64,000 nt of DNA from contig NZ_RJUO01000003.1 of the NCBI RefSeq assembly GCF_003752365.1, positions 558,001 through 622,000 of the forward strand, in the 5' to 3' direction. A model generated the notes under the pieces. The model made no database searches. It saw nothing but the letters and a program-made list of their open reading frames with translations, and was not told the origin of the DNA. This document shows positions 49,944 through 57,318 of the stretch, one piece after another (position 1 is the stretch's first letter; each line of letters starts with the position of its first letter). The stretch comes from Frondihabitans sp. PhB188. Lineage in GTDB: Bacteria > Actinomycetota > Actinomycetes > Actinomycetales > Microbacteriaceae. Position numbers and translations under genes: made by a program.

Positions 49944-50840
49944 GAACTCGCTCAGCTCCGCGCCCTCCGCGAGCTCGGCGATCGCGGCAGCATCGCCGCC
50001 GTCGCGGCCGCGATGCGGGTCACGCCGTCGTCGGTGTCGCAGCAGCTCGCCGCCCTCCAGCGCGGCGTCGACGTGCCGCTCACCGAGAGGATCGGCCGCC
50101 GCACCACCCTCACCGCCGCAGGTCGCGCCCTCTCGGCCGCCGTCGTCGACGTCGAGATCGCCCTGGCGAAGGCCGACGAGTCGGTCGGGCGCTTCCACGC
50201 CGAGCCCGTCGGCGACGTCACGGTCGCCGCCTTCACGAGTGCCGCTCTCGCCCTGTTCGGCCCGCTGCTCGCCGCCCCCTCGCGCTCGACCGTCGCCGTC
50301 TCGGTCAGCGACCACGACGTGCAGCAGGACGCCTTCCCGTCGCTCGCCCTCGACCACGACCTCGTCGTGGCGCACCGCCTGCGCAACAGCCCGCCGTGGC
50401 CGTCGTCGGTCGCGGTGGTCCCCCTGCTCGAGGAGCCCCTCGACATCGCCCTGCGCCAGGGCCACCCGCTGTCGCGGTTCGACGCCGTCGGAGCCGACCA
50501 GCTGCGCACCGCCGAATGGGTCGCGGTGCACGACGGCTTCCCGCTCGAAGGCGCCATCGAGACGCTCTCCACGCTCGCCGGCATCGACGCCGCCGTGCGC
50601 CACCGCGTCAACGACTTCGCGGTGGCGGCGTCCGTCGTGGCCGCGACCGACTGCGTCGCGCTCCTCCCCCGCCACCTCGCCGCCGACTCCCGCCCGCCCG
50701 GCATCGACCTCCGCCCGACGCGGGGCTTCTCGGTGACGCGCCGCATCGACGCGCTCGCCCGGCCCGAGGCCCTCCAGCGGCGCACGGTGCAGACGGTGCT
50801 GGGCGAGATCCGCGGCCGGTTCGGGGCGCTGGCCGGCTAG
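49941..50840 (+). CDS. LysR-family transcriptional regulator
   Basis: A 299-residue regulator: MELAQLRALRELGDRGSIAA and VTPSSVSQQLAALQRGV form the helix-turn-helix, followed by a periplasmic-binding-like effector domain with SLALDHDLVVAHRL and PLEEPLDIALRQGHPL-like sequence (PLLEEPLDIALRQGHPL). It is divergent from the EamA transporter, the standard layout for an exporter and its LysR activator. The start codon overlaps the binding palindrome, so leaderless or near-leaderless translation is likely. Confidence 0.92.
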   Translation: MELAQLRALRELGDRGSIAAVAAAMRVTPSSVSQQLAALQRGVDVPLTERIGRRTTLTAAGRALSAAVVDVEIALAKADESVGRFHAEPVGDVTVAAFTSAALALFGPLLAAPSRSTVAVSVSDHDVQQDAFPSLALDHDLVVAHRLRNSPPWPSSVAVVPLLEEPLDIALRQGHPLSRFDAVGADQLRTAEWVAVHDGFPLEGAIETLSTLAGIDAAVRHRVNDFAVAASVVAATDCVALLPRHLAADSRPPGIDLRPTRGFSVTRRIDALARPEALQRRTVQTVLGEIRGRFGALAG

Positions 50841-50841
50841 G

Positions 50842-50889
50842 GGGCGCAGGAACTCGCGGCCCGCCGTCGGGCTGCGAGTTCCTGCGCCC
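50842..50889. repeat. Complete family A hairpin repeat
   Basis: Two 22-base arms with one G-T type mismatch and loop CCGT, beginning GGGCGCAGGAACTCGC. It begins one base after the LysR stop codon. Confidence 0.93.
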
Positions 50890-50971
50890 GCCCGCGCCGC
50901 CGCCCCCGCCCGCGCCGCCGCAGCGGGCCGCCCCCGCCGAGCCCCCGCCGCTACCCGCCGAGCAGCTCCAA

Positions 50972-51031
50972 CCCCGCCACAGCGGCACGCCCCCTCCGTC
51001 GAGACGGAGGGGGCGTGCCGATTCGGCGGGG
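50972..51031. repeat. Single complete family B hairpin
   Basis: GGCACGCCCCCTCCGTC and its perfect complement are separated by only two bases; an outer CCCCGCC/GGCGGGG pair encloses five-base bulges ACAGC and GATTC. It lies 18 bases after the stop of the VOC gene. Confidence 0.9.
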
Positions 51032-51049
51032 GCGTGAGCCCAGGGCAGC

Positions 51050-51493
51050 TCAGCCGAGCGCCGCGGCGAGCTCCAGGTTGATGTCGTCCGGGTCCTGCAA
51101 CGAGAGGATCACGAGCCCGAAGGCCGGCAGCTCGGTCACCTCGCCGTGCACGACACCCGCCTCGGACAGCCGCTCGGCCGCCGAGCGCAGCTCGTCGACC
51201 GAGCCGACGCGCAGGCTCAGGTGGTCGAGCCCCACCCGGTTCGGGTCGAACGTGTCGCCGACCGGGGCGACCGGCCGCAGCCCGAGCGTCTGTCCGTGAA
51301 ACCGGAACGAGCACCCGCCGTAGGTGCGGGCGGGGTCGTCGTGGATCGTCGGGTCGTCGATCTGGTCGCTGAAGTCGCTGCCCGGCCCCATGCCGAAGAG
51401 CGCCGTGTAGAACGCCTTGCTCCGGTGGATGTCGGTGACGGTGAGGCGGACGTGCGAGTACCCCAGCGGGCTGACGATCGGGTAGGCGGTCAC
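51050..51493 (-). CDS. VOC-family (glyoxalase/dioxygenase-like) protein
   Basis: A 147-residue vicinal-oxygen-chelate protein: GYSHVRLTVTDIHRSKAFYTALFG at the start of the first repeat (shown in part) and RVGLDHLSLRVGSVDEL in the second carry the histidine ligands; VILSLQDPDDINLELAA ends the domain with glutamate. Possible roles are glyoxalase-like or antibiotic binding. The GTG at 51493 overlaps the stop of the upstream hydrolase gene, so the two are coupled. Confidence 0.88.
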   Translation of the reverse strand: MTAYPIVSPLGYSHVRLTVTDIHRSKAFYTALFGMGPGSDFSDQIDDPTIHDDPARTYGGCSFRFHGQTLGLRPVAPVGDTFDPNRVGLDHLSLRVGSVDELRSAAERLSEAGVVHGEVTELPAFGLVILSLQDPDDINLELAAALG

Positions 51494-52338
51494 TTCGCGA
51501 GGAAGGCGAGGACGTGCTGGTTCCACTCGTCCTTGTGGGTGACCGTGACGCCGTGCGGTGCACCCTCGATCAGCACGAGCTCGGAGTTCGCGACGGCCTC
51601 GTGGGTCCGCTTGCCGCTCACCTCGAACGGCACGATCGAGTCGGAGTCGCCGTGGATCACCAGCGTCGGCACGTCGATCTTCGTCAGGTCGTCGCGGAAG
51701 TCGGTCGTCGCGAAGGCGACCGTGCAGTCGAGCGTGCCCTTCGGCGAGGCCAGCTCGGCGATGGCCAGGTTGTACGCGGCCTGCTCGTCGCTCACCAGCG
51801 GCCTGTTGATCAGCGAGGGCTTGCCCGCCGTGAAGAACATGGTGATGAACTCGCGCAGGAACTTGGGCCGGTCGCCGACGATCCCGTCGTGGAACCAGGC
51901 CGCCAGGTCGTCGTCGACCCCGCCCTCGGGGTTGTCGGACGCCTTGTACAGGTACGGCGGCACCGCGCTGGCGAACACGAGCTTCGCGATGCGCTCGGTG
52001 CCGTACTGGGCGACGTACCGGGCCAGCTCGCCGCCGCCCATCGAGAAGCCGATGAGGGTGACGCCGGTGAGGTCGAGGTGGTCGAGCAGCGCCTTCAGGT
52101 CAGCGGCGAAGGTGTCGTAGTCGTAGCCGTCCCACGGCTGCGACGACTGGCCGAATCCGCGGCGGTCGTAGGTGATGACACGGTGGCCGGCCTCGACGAG
52201 GGCCGGGACCTGGCCCTCCCACGAGCGGCCGCTGAGGGGCCAGCCGTGAACGAGGACGACGGGGCTGCCGGTGCCGAAGTCGTCGTAGTGGAGCTCGACG
52301 TCGGGGGCGGACAGCTGGGGAACAGAGAGGAACGGCAT
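51490..52338 (-). CDS. Alpha/beta hydrolase (non-heme haloperoxidase/esterase group)
   Basis: A 282-residue hydrolase of the group often named chloroperoxidase: SPVVLVHGWPLSGRSWEGQV, DRRGFGQSSQPWDGYDYDTF, the nucleophile elbow LIGFSMGGGELARYV with Ser99, and IHGDSDSIVPF and GAPHGV carrying the aspartate and histidine. It is likely an esterase acting on small esters. It is translationally coupled to a VOC protein. Confidence 0.9.
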   Translation of the reverse strand: MPFLSVPQLSAPDVELHYDDFGTGSPVVLVHGWPLSGRSWEGQVPALVEAGHRVITYDRRGFGQSSQPWDGYDYDTFAADLKALLDHLDLTGVTLIGFSMGGGELARYVAQYGTERIAKLVFASAVPPYLYKASDNPEGGVDDDLAAWFHDGIVGDRPKFLREFITMFFTAGKPSLINRPLVSDEQAAYNLAIAELASPKGTLDCTVAFATTDFRDDLTKIDVPTLVIHGDSDSIVPFEVSGKRTHEAVANSELVLIEGAPHGVTVTHKDEWNQHVLAFLAK

Positions 52339-52458
52339 TGTGGTCTCGCTTTCGGGGTCAGATGCGTGGACGCGGCTGAAGGTACGCCCGCACTCTGAGG
52401 CCCCGTGGAGCCTGTACCCCGCCGTGCTCGGTCGACGCCACCGCCTCAGCCCAGATCG

Positions 52459-52474
52459 GTATAACTTGTTATAC
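52459..52474. promoter_or_regulatory. Toxin-antitoxin operator palindrome
   Basis: GTATAAC-TT-GTTATAC has perfect seven-base arms and lies 7 bases upstream of the antitoxin ATG. Its TATAAC/TATACT sequences can act as a -10 box, so antitoxin binding would autoregulate the module. Confidence 0.85.
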
Positions 52475-52481
52475 TGACTGA

Positions 52482-52727
52482 ATGAGAACAGCCATCTCGC
52501 TTCCTGACGGCGACTTCGCGCGCTTCGAGCGGGTGGCCGCGCGCAACGGCATGAACCGGTCGGAGTTCTACCGACTTGCTGCCGACAGGCTGGCGCGCGA
52601 GCTCGAGGGCGAGGGCGAGTTGACCGCTCTCGCCAACGCCGCGATCGCCCGCGCCGGTCAGCCGTCGGGCGAGGGCGAGTTCCTGCGCGAGACAGCACGC
52701 ACCACTCTGCGCAGCACGGAGTGGTGA
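52482..52727 (+). CDS. Ribbon-helix-helix antitoxin of a MazEF-type module
   Basis: An 81-residue protein: MRTAISLPDGDFARFERVAA and GMNRSEFYRLAADRLARELE form a typical ribbon-helix-helix DNA-binding domain; the acidic C-terminal part would wrap around the toxin. Its stop overlaps the toxin start. A perfect 16-bp palindrome lies just upstream. There is no ribosome binding site and the promoter -10 is extremely close, so the mRNA is probably leaderless. Confidence 0.9.
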   Translation: MRTAISLPDGDFARFERVAARNGMNRSEFYRLAADRLARELEGEGELTALANAAIARAGQPSGEGEFLRETARTTLRSTEW

Positions 52728-53068
52728 TCGCCCACGGAGACGTGGTGTGGGTCGACTTCGGATCGCCTCGCGGCTCTGAGCCCGCGAAGATCCGGCCGGC
52801 CATCGTCACGCAGGAGAACTGGGTGCTGGCGACCGACATCAACACGGTCCTGGTGGTGCCGCTCACGTCGAACGTCGCCCTCGAGTCATTCCCGGGCAAC
52901 GTGCTCGTCCCCCTCGACGCGTCGGGTCTCGACAAGGACTCCGTCGCTGTCGTGACGCAGATCGGGCCCGTCAGCCGCGGGTTCCTCGACCCGTATCCGG
53001 TCGGGCACCTTCCCTCCTACCTCGTCGCGAAGATCGCCGCGGGCGTCAGGCTCGTCTCCGGCATCTGA
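52721..53068 (+). CDS. MazF-family toxin (endoribonuclease)
   Basis: A 115-residue MazF/PemK protein: GDVVWVDFGSPRGSEPAKIRP with the conserved aromatic and arginine-proline motif, AIVTQENW, TVLVVPLTSN and VVTQIGPVSRGFL. These residues fit the family's mRNA-cleaving site. Two GTG codons (52721 and 52724) could start it; both overlap the antitoxin end. The toxin and antitoxin would be co-transcribed and co-translated. Confidence 0.9.
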   Translation: MVIAHGDVVWVDFGSPRGSEPAKIRPAIVTQENWVLATDINTVLVVPLTSNVALESFPGNVLVPLDASGLDKDSVAVVTQIGPVSRGFLDPYPVGHLPSYLVAKIAAGVRLVSGI

Positions 53069-53194
53069 GCGTCGGGGCTGCGGCTGGCCCCGCCGACGCA
53101 GAGGCCCCGGAGGGCCGGCTCTTACCCGACGGATAGGCGGCCTCCCTAACGTGGCCGTGATCCGACCCGGATCGCTCCCCCACGGAAAGCCGCC

Positions 53195-53557
53195 ATGCCC
53201 TCGACCCCTGCACCCCGCCTGTCGCGAATCAACCTGCCCCGCATGATCCTGTGGCTGGCGTCGCTGGTCGTCGCCGTCGGCGGTTACCTGCTCATGACGA
53301 TCTCGAACACGAGAGAGGCCGCGATCTACACGGCCGGCACCGCCGACTACCCGAAGCTGTTCGCGACGCAGTCGGGCAGCACAATCGGCGGCCTGCTCAT
53401 CGCCGTCGGGGTGCTCGGCGCCCTGCTCGCCCTCACCTCGATGGCGCTGACGTGGAAGCCGCGGGTCGCGACCGAAGCCGAAGCCGCGCCGGAAGCCGAG
53501 CTCGATGCCGCCGAGGCCGAGCTCGACGACGAGGAGCTCAGGGCCACGCCGCGCTGA
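53195..53557 (+). CDS. Small membrane protein with two helices
   Basis: A 120-residue protein without recognised family. Two hydrophobic segments, PRMILWLASLVVAVGGYLLM and TIGGLLIAVGVLGALLALTS, enclose an exposed loop; a long acidic, alanine-rich tail (EAEAAPEAELDAAEAELDDEE) follows and probably forms a helix. GGAAAG lies before the ATG. Upstream of and separate from the DUF3105 gene. Confidence 0.75.
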   Translation: MPSTPAPRLSRINLPRMILWLASLVVAVGGYLLMTISNTREAAIYTAGTADYPKLFATQSGSTIGGLLIAVGVLGALLALTSMALTWKPRVATEAEAAPEAELDAAEAELDDEELRATPR

Positions 53558-53642
53558 CACTGCCCTCTCGGCACTCCTCCAGCCGGGTTCCCTACCTTCT
53601 TCGGTGACACGTCAACACGATCCCCGATCACAGAGGACCCCC

Positions 53643-54314
53643 GTGGCTCGCACCCCCACCAGCGGCACCCCGAAGACCCCGTCGACGAAGCAGGAGCGGC
53701 TCGCCGCCCGGCAGGAGAAGCTCGCAGAGCTCAAGCGCCAGCAGGCCCGCACCAAGCGCAACCGCCTCGTCGGCCTGATCGTGGGCGGCACGGCGGCGGT
53801 CGCCGCGGTGACTCTCGTGATCGTGTTCGTCGTCACGAGCGGCTCGTCGACCGCGCCGACGGCCTCGTCGATCACGGGCGTGAAGACCTACGACGGCCTG
53901 ACCAGCAACCACGTCGCCGGCACCGTCGACTACGCGCAGACTCCGCCGGCGGGCGGCGACCACAACCAGGTCTGGCTGAACTGCGGCGTCTACAGCGAGC
54001 AGGTGCCCAGCGAGAACGCGGTGCACGACCTCGAGCACGGCGCCGTGTGGATCACCTACGACCCCGATCAGGTGAGCGACGCCGAGGTCACGGCCCTGCG
54101 CAAGGTCGTCCCGACCACCTACGCCGTCCTCTCGCCCTTCCCCGGCCTCGACAAGCCGATGTACATCTCGGCCTGGGGCGCGCAGCTCGGCTTCTCGAAG
54201 GCCGACGACCCGCGCGTCGAGCAGTTCATCACGAAGTACTGGCAGACCTCGACGGCACCCGAGCCGGGCGCGCCCTGCACCGGCGGCGTGGACGGCCCCG
54301 GAAAGATCGCGTGA
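53643..54314 (+). CDS. DUF3105 membrane-anchored protein
   Basis: A 223-residue protein. A charged, coiled-coil-like N-terminus (KQERLAARQEKLAELKRQQA) precedes one membrane helix (LIVGGTAAVAAVTLVIVFVV). The extracytoplasmic DUF3105 domain has HVAGTVDYAQTPPAGGDHN, WLNCGVYSEQVPSENAVHDL and EHGAVWITYDP. GTG at 53643 follows AGAGGA. Coupled to a DUF305 gene, a pairing frequent in actinobacteria. Function not established; metal or copper-related roles are suggested by histidines. Confidence 0.9.
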   Translation: MARTPTSGTPKTPSTKQERLAARQEKLAELKRQQARTKRNRLVGLIVGGTAAVAAVTLVIVFVVTSGSSTAPTASSITGVKTYDGLTSNHVAGTVDYAQTPPAGGDHNQVWLNCGVYSEQVPSENAVHDLEHGAVWITYDPDQVSDAEVTALRKVVPTTYAVLSPFPGLDKPMYISAWGAQLGFSKADDPRVEQFITKYWQTSTAPEPGAPCTGGVDGPGKIA

Positions 54315-54949
54315 CCCGAAGCAGGATCCGCCTCACGGCCGCCGCCCTCCTCGCCGCGGCGCTGATCCTCGTCGCCGGGGTCTTCCTCGGCGCCCGGACG
54401 GTCCGGGGCGAGGCTCCACCGGCGACCACCAGCGCCGAGGCCGGCTTCGCCCGCGACATGCAGGTGCACCACAACCAGGCCGTCGACATGTCGTTCACGG
54501 TGCGCGACCGCGGTGAGAGCGACGCCGTCAAGACGCTCGCCTACGACATCGCGCGGTCGCAGCAGCAGCAGGCCGGCCAGATGTTCGGGTGGCTCGAGGT
54601 CTGGGGGCTTCCGCAGGCACCGGCCGAGCCATCGATGACGTGGATGAGCCGGCCGGCGCTGGCCGGGGGCGGCATGGCGATGGATCACGGCGGGGGCGGC
54701 GCAGTTCCTGCCGTCATGCCGGGCTTCGCGTCAGCCGACGACCTCGCGCGCCTGGCGAGGCTGTCCGGCACCGCCGAAGACCGGTTGTACCTTCGCCTCA
54801 TGATCGCGCACCACCGGGGCGGCATCGAGATGGCCCAGGCCGTGCTCGACCGCTCGACGAACCCGCAGGTGACGGCGCTCGCGCGGAGCATGATCGTGAC
54901 GCAGGAGAGCGACATCCGGGCGATGCGGGCGCTGCAGCGGGCGGCCTGA
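54311..54949 (+). CDS. DUF305 exported protein, possible metal binding
   Basis: A 212-residue protein with an N-terminal membrane anchor (IRLTAAALLAAALILVAGVFLG) and a DUF305 domain. The two signature histidine patches FARDMQVHHNQAVDMS and LMIAHHRGGIEMAQAVL are present, as well as MAMDHGGGG between. The histidine and methionine residues suggest copper binding. GTG at 54311 overlaps the DUF3105 stop codon. Confidence 0.92.
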   Translation: MTRSRIRLTAAALLAAALILVAGVFLGARTVRGEAPPATTSAEAGFARDMQVHHNQAVDMSFTVRDRGESDAVKTLAYDIARSQQQQAGQMFGWLEVWGLPQAPAEPSMTWMSRPALAGGGMAMDHGGGGAVPAVMPGFASADDLARLARLSGTAEDRLYLRLMIAHHRGGIEMAQAVLDRSTNPQVTALARSMIVTQESDIRAMRALQRAA

Positions 54950-54962
54950 CCGGACCTCGTCG

Positions 54963-55331
54963 TCAGGCGCGGTCGTGCAGAGTGATGCTGTAGCCGTCGG
55001 GGTCGGCGAACGTGAACGTGCGGCCGAACGGGCCGTCGATGGGCGCGGCGACGATCGCGTGCCCGTCGGCGGCCAGGGCGTCGTGGATGGCCTGGACGTC
55101 GGTGGCGTGCAACCAGATGGCGGCGCCGATTCCCGGCTGTGCGACGGCGTCGAGGTCGGTGCCGGGAACCAGGTCGCGCAGCGCGAACGCGACGGGCTTC
55201 GTCTCGAAGACGACGGCGTGCGGCGGGCCGGCCTGCGAGCGGACGAGGCCGAGATACTGCTCGTAGAACGCCTGCGAGGCGTCGAGGTCTCGGGTCTGCA
55301 GCGAGATGAAGTCGGGGCCGGTGACTGGCAT
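54963..55331 (-). CDS. VOC-family protein under MarR control
   Basis: A 122-residue single VOC domain: MPVTGPDFISLQTRDLDASQ, FYEQYLGL and FTFADPDGYSITLHDRA. The start at 55331 was chosen because AAGGAG lies seven bases before that ATG; an in-frame ATG six codons upstream would place the ribosome binding site inside the gene. Divergent from a MarR regulator, with one palindrome directly before the longer start. Possibly involved in resistance to or detoxification of a reactive compound. Confidence 0.88.
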   Translation of the reverse strand: MPVTGPDFISLQTRDLDASQAFYEQYLGLVRSQAGPPHAVVFETKPVAFALRDLVPGTDLDAVAQPGIGAAIWLHATDVQAIHDALAADGHAIVAAPIDGPFGRTFTFADPDGYSITLHDRA

Positions 55332-55350
55332 GGTGTGCTCCTTGGTCATG

Positions 55351-55394
55351 TGTCAGTTTTCTGACACACACCAGGCTATGTCAGAATACTGACA
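55351..55394. promoter_or_regulatory. Paired MarR operators
   Basis: TGTCAG-TTTT-CTGACA (55351-55366) and TGTCAG-AATA-CTGACA (55379-55394) are perfect 16-bp palindromes whose starts are 28 bp apart. They fill the promoter region between the VOC and MarR genes; the second reaches the MarR start codon. Confidence 0.93.
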
Positions 55395-55840
55395 TGAGTC
55401 AAGACGATGCCGGCGTCGATCTCGAGACGTCCCTGGGCTACCTGCTGAAAGAGGCGTCGAGTGCGCTGCGTGCGGCGATGGAGGCCGTCCTCAAGCCGCT
55501 CGGCATGACGGTGACGCACTACTCGTGCCTGGAGCTGCTCTCGCAGCGCCCGGGCCTGTCGAACTCCGAGCTCGCGCGAGGCACCTTCGTCACCCGGCAG
55601 TCGATGAACGTGCTGCTGCAGGCGCTGGAGCGCGACGGCTACGTCACCCGGCCCACGGAGGCGCCGATCGGCAAGGCGCTGCCGACCCGGTTGACGCCTG
55701 CGGGCCAGCGGAGCCTGGCGTCGGCGACCGCGGCGGTCCGTTCCGTCGAGCTGCGGATGCTGAGCGGCATGACGGCCGACGAGCAATCCCGGGCGTTCCG
55801 CATCCTGCAGAGCATGGTGCGGTCGCTTCACGACGGCTGA
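55394..55840 (+). CDS. MarR-family transcriptional regulator
   Basis: A 148-residue winged-helix regulator: LSNSELARGTFVTRQSMNVLLQALE is the recognition region and GKALPTRLTPAG the wing. It is divergent from a VOC gene with two identical perfect operator palindromes between them. The start codon is within one base of the second palindrome, so its transcript likely lacks a leader. It probably represses both genes until a small ligand binds. Confidence 0.92.
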   Translation: MSQDDAGVDLETSLGYLLKEASSALRAAMEAVLKPLGMTVTHYSCLELLSQRPGLSNSELARGTFVTRQSMNVLLQALERDGYVTRPTEAPIGKALPTRLTPAGQRSLASATAAVRSVELRMLSGMTADEQSRAFRILQSMVRSLHDG

Positions 55841-55852
55841 GCCGCCGACGCA

Positions 55853-55888
55853 CCGCGCCCGCCCCGGCCGAAGCCGGAGCGGGCGCGG
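55853..55888. terminator. Bidirectional terminator hairpin
   Basis: CCGCGCCCGC-C-CCGGC pairs with GCCGG-A-GCGGGCGCGG around CGAA, with one internal mismatch. It lies between the convergent MarR and M24 genes. Confidence 0.88.
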
Positions 55889-55894
55889 TACCGA

Positions 55895-57298
55895 TCAGGC
55901 CTCGACGCGGAAGGCGTCGACCGACGTGTGGCGGCTCAGGTTCTCGTAGCCGTCCTCCGTGACCAGGAACATGTCGCCGATGTTGGCGCCGTCGCTCAGC
56001 GGGTCGAGCCACTGCGCGTGGAGCACCATCGCCATGCCCGGCTGGAGCAGCTCGGTGTTGTGGCTCGTCACGTTGAACTTCGGGCCGCCCATGTTGCCGA
56101 CGCTGTGGCCGAGGTTCGGGTTGTGCGGGCCGAAGGTCGCCGGGTAGACGCGCTCGAGGCGCCGGCCGGTGGCCTCGTAGTCGACGTCGGGCACGTACTG
56201 CTTCGGCACCTTGCGAGCGCCGCCGTCTTTCTCGGACTCCCAGTTGTAGGGCATCTTCGCGGTGTCGGTCTGCTCGGCCGTGAGGTAGCCCCGGTCGGTG
56301 TAGGCGCTGAAGGCAGCGTCGTGCAGCTCGTGGATCGGGGCGCCGGGTCGGATGCGCGCCTCGGCACGGCGGACCGCGTCGGCGCACATGGCCAGCGTGG
56401 TCTCCTGCTTCTCGGTGATGCTCCCGATCGCGATCATCCGGGCGATCTGCGCGGTGTAGCCGTGGTACTTGACGTTCGAGACGTAGAGGTTGAGCAGGTC
56501 GCCGTCGCGGATCACGTGGCCGTAGGGCTTGCCGCAGGCAGTGCCCCACTGGTTGACGCCGATCTGGTAGCCGTCGCCGGTCTCTCCGCCGCGCGACAGC
56601 TGTGCGAAGGTGAACGCCGCATAGATCTCGAAGTCGGTGACGCCCGGCTTCGTGACGTGGCAGGCCGCCTCGTAGGCGACATCGGCGAGCTGCGCGGCGG
56701 TGCGGACCTGGTCGCGCTCGTTCTCCGAGAGCAGCTTGGTCATGTCGTTCAGGGTCTCGGTGCGGTCCGAGAAGCGGGCCTTCGGCAGCTCGTCCGCGAG
56801 GACGCGCCAGAAGTCGGCCGACAGGCGGTCGCCCACGAGGCCGATGCTCGAGCGGGTGTAGCCGAGCTCGGCGAGGCGCTTCACGGTCGCCTCGATTGTC
56901 TTGCGGATCGGGTCGCCCGCGCGCCCGCCGTACTCGATGCTGAAGGGACTGATCTGCCAGACCTCCTCGACGCCGACGGCCTCGCCCTGCGGCGGCATGA
57001 TGACCGACTCGGTGTAGAAGGTGAAGAGGTGGATGCCCTTCGAGGCGTCGGTCGGCACGACGAGGATGCCCTCGCGCGACCAGTCGCACAGCCACTTCAG
57101 GTAGGTGTTCGAGGTCTGGAAGCCGGTGAGCCCGTCGGCGTGGATGAGCGTCACCTCGTTCTCGGCGACCGCGGCGGCGCGGCGCAGCCGAGCGATGCGG
57201 TCCGCGAACTCGGACTCGGGGATGGCTTTGGCGTAGTCGACTTCGAAGCTCGGCTCGAAGCCGTCGAGAAGCCGTTCAGCAATCTTCGTCTGGATCAT
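55895..57298 (-). CDS. M24-fold (pita-bread) enzyme lacking standard metal ligands
   Basis: A 467-residue protein of the M24 peptidase/creatinase superfamily: an N-terminal creatinase-like domain and a C-terminal pita-bread domain. Where metal-dependent prolidases have D, D, H, E, E, this protein reads GDLLNLYVSNVKYHGYTAQI (aspartates replaced by Tyr and Gln), NLGHSVGNMGG (His kept), PGMAMVLHAQW (Glu replaced) and NIGDMFLVTEDG (Glu replaced). That pattern fits a metal-independent enzyme like creatinase rather than an aminopeptidase. The ATG at 57298 has a GAGAGAGA site; a GTG at 57322 overlapping the binding-protein stop is the alternative. Last gene of an ABC importer operon. Confidence 0.85.
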   Translation of the reverse strand: MIQTKIAERLLDGFEPSFEVDYAKAIPESEFADRIARLRRAAAVAENEVTLIHADGLTGFQTSNTYLKWLCDWSREGILVVPTDASKGIHLFTFYTESVIMPPQGEAVGVEEVWQISPFSIEYGGRAGDPIRKTIEATVKRLAELGYTRSSIGLVGDRLSADFWRVLADELPKARFSDRTETLNDMTKLLSENERDQVRTAAQLADVAYEAACHVTKPGVTDFEIYAAFTFAQLSRGGETGDGYQIGVNQWGTACGKPYGHVIRDGDLLNLYVSNVKYHGYTAQIARMIAIGSITEKQETTLAMCADAVRRAEARIRPGAPIHELHDAAFSAYTDRGYLTAEQTDTAKMPYNWESEKDGGARKVPKQYVPDVDYEATGRRLERVYPATFGPHNPNLGHSVGNMGGPKFNVTSHNTELLQPGMAMVLHAQWLDPLSDGANIGDMFLVTEDGYENLSRHTSVDAFRVEA

Positions 57299-57318
57299 GC
57301 TCAATCTCTCTCTCGTGA

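Noticed and set aside
52676..52695. GCGAGTTCCTGCGCGAG in the antitoxin gene resembling a family A repeat arm
   Set aside because: It lies within a coding helix and has no partner arm; treated as chance.
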